Position numbers and translations under genes: made by a program
Notes under the pieces: generated by a model
Databases searched by the model: none
The model's input: only the letters and a program-made list of their open reading frames with translations
What the model was told of the DNA's origin: nothing
Shown here: one piece after another, positions 5,603 through 5,663 of the stretch
How the letters are laid out: every line of letters starts with the position of its first letter
Position numbering within the stretch: position 1 is the stretch's first letter
NCBI GenBank assembly: GCA_035527455.1
Contig: DATLAN010000633.1
Coordinates: forward strand, 1 to 5,663
DNA from: DATLAN01 sp035527455
GTDB taxonomy: Bacteria; Planctomycetota; Planctomycetia; Pirellulales; Thermoguttaceae
DNA: 5,663 nt
Reading direction: 5' to 3'

Positions 5603-5663
5603 ATGAATCGGCAACGATCGGCGGCGATCGCCGTCGCCCTGGTTGCACTGGGAACCCTTCGAG
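5603..5663 (+). CDS. N-terminal fragment of an exported protein, cut by the window end
   Basis: Only 20 complete codons are present, reading MNRQRSAAIAVALVALGTLR and continuing past the window edge. Two arginines near the start followed by an Ala/Val/Leu-rich stretch form the opening of a signal peptide or membrane anchor. A strong AGGAG six bases upstream supports the start. An in-frame ATG at 5519 would add 28 residues, but those are hydrophilic, would bury the signal sequence and would start inside the promoter candidate's -10 box, so it is unlikely. The product cannot be named from this fragment. Confidence 0.7.
   Translation, partial: MNRQRSAAIAVALVALGTLR

Noticed and set aside
5411..5648. 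Short antisense reading frames of 67 and 73 codons across the repeat block and next gene start
   Set aside because: They are partly composed of repeat sequence, have no recognisable domain and overlap a better supported + strand gene start.

Overview
This is a GC-rich bacterial window with three genes, all on the + strand and all apparently coding for exported proteins, plus a compact block of nested inverted repeats. No ribosomal, transfer RNA or other taxonomic marker is present. The large secreted multidomain protein, the high GC content and the REP-like intergenic repeats would suit an uncultured Planctomycetota-type bacterium, but that is an inference from style only.

Layout. Bases 1-256 hold no gene I can support; they carry a plausible sigma70-type promoter (152-180) and a short direct repeat. 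Bases 257-4072 encode a 1271-residue secreted protein. In order it has a signal peptide, two PDZ domains, a possible PsbP/Mog1-like domain, a proline-rich linker with an internal duplication, a ZU5-like segment, a papain-like cysteine protease domain with a readable Cys-His-Asp triad, a beta-rich region, an IPT/TIG domain and an unrecognised C-terminal domain. After a 116-base gap, 4189-5208 encode a 339-residue lipoprotein of the periplasmic solute-binding family related to Fe(III)-binding FbpA/AfuA proteins. The usual adjacent iron-binding tyrosines are not visible, and no permease or ATPase gene lies nearby in the window.

Bases 5209-5602 are non-coding. Their core (5241-5470) is a set of three almost concentric inverted repeats: a perfect 33-bp outer pair of GTAG-footed REP-like hairpins, an 18-bp pair ending in CTAG that looks like the termini of a miniature transposable element, and an inner 24-bp pair of a second, unrelated GTAG-footed hairpin. 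A putative promoter (5492-5520) and a tandemly duplicated Shine-Dalgarno block (5578-5601) then lead into a third gene. Only its first 20 codons, a signal-peptide start, fall in the window.

The genes do not form an obvious pathway. The protease and the binding protein share orientation and a modest gap and may be co-transcribed. The third gene is separated from them by the repeat block and has its own promoter candidate, so it probably belongs to another transcription unit. The best candidates for something undescribed are the protease architecture and the layered REP/MITE-like block.
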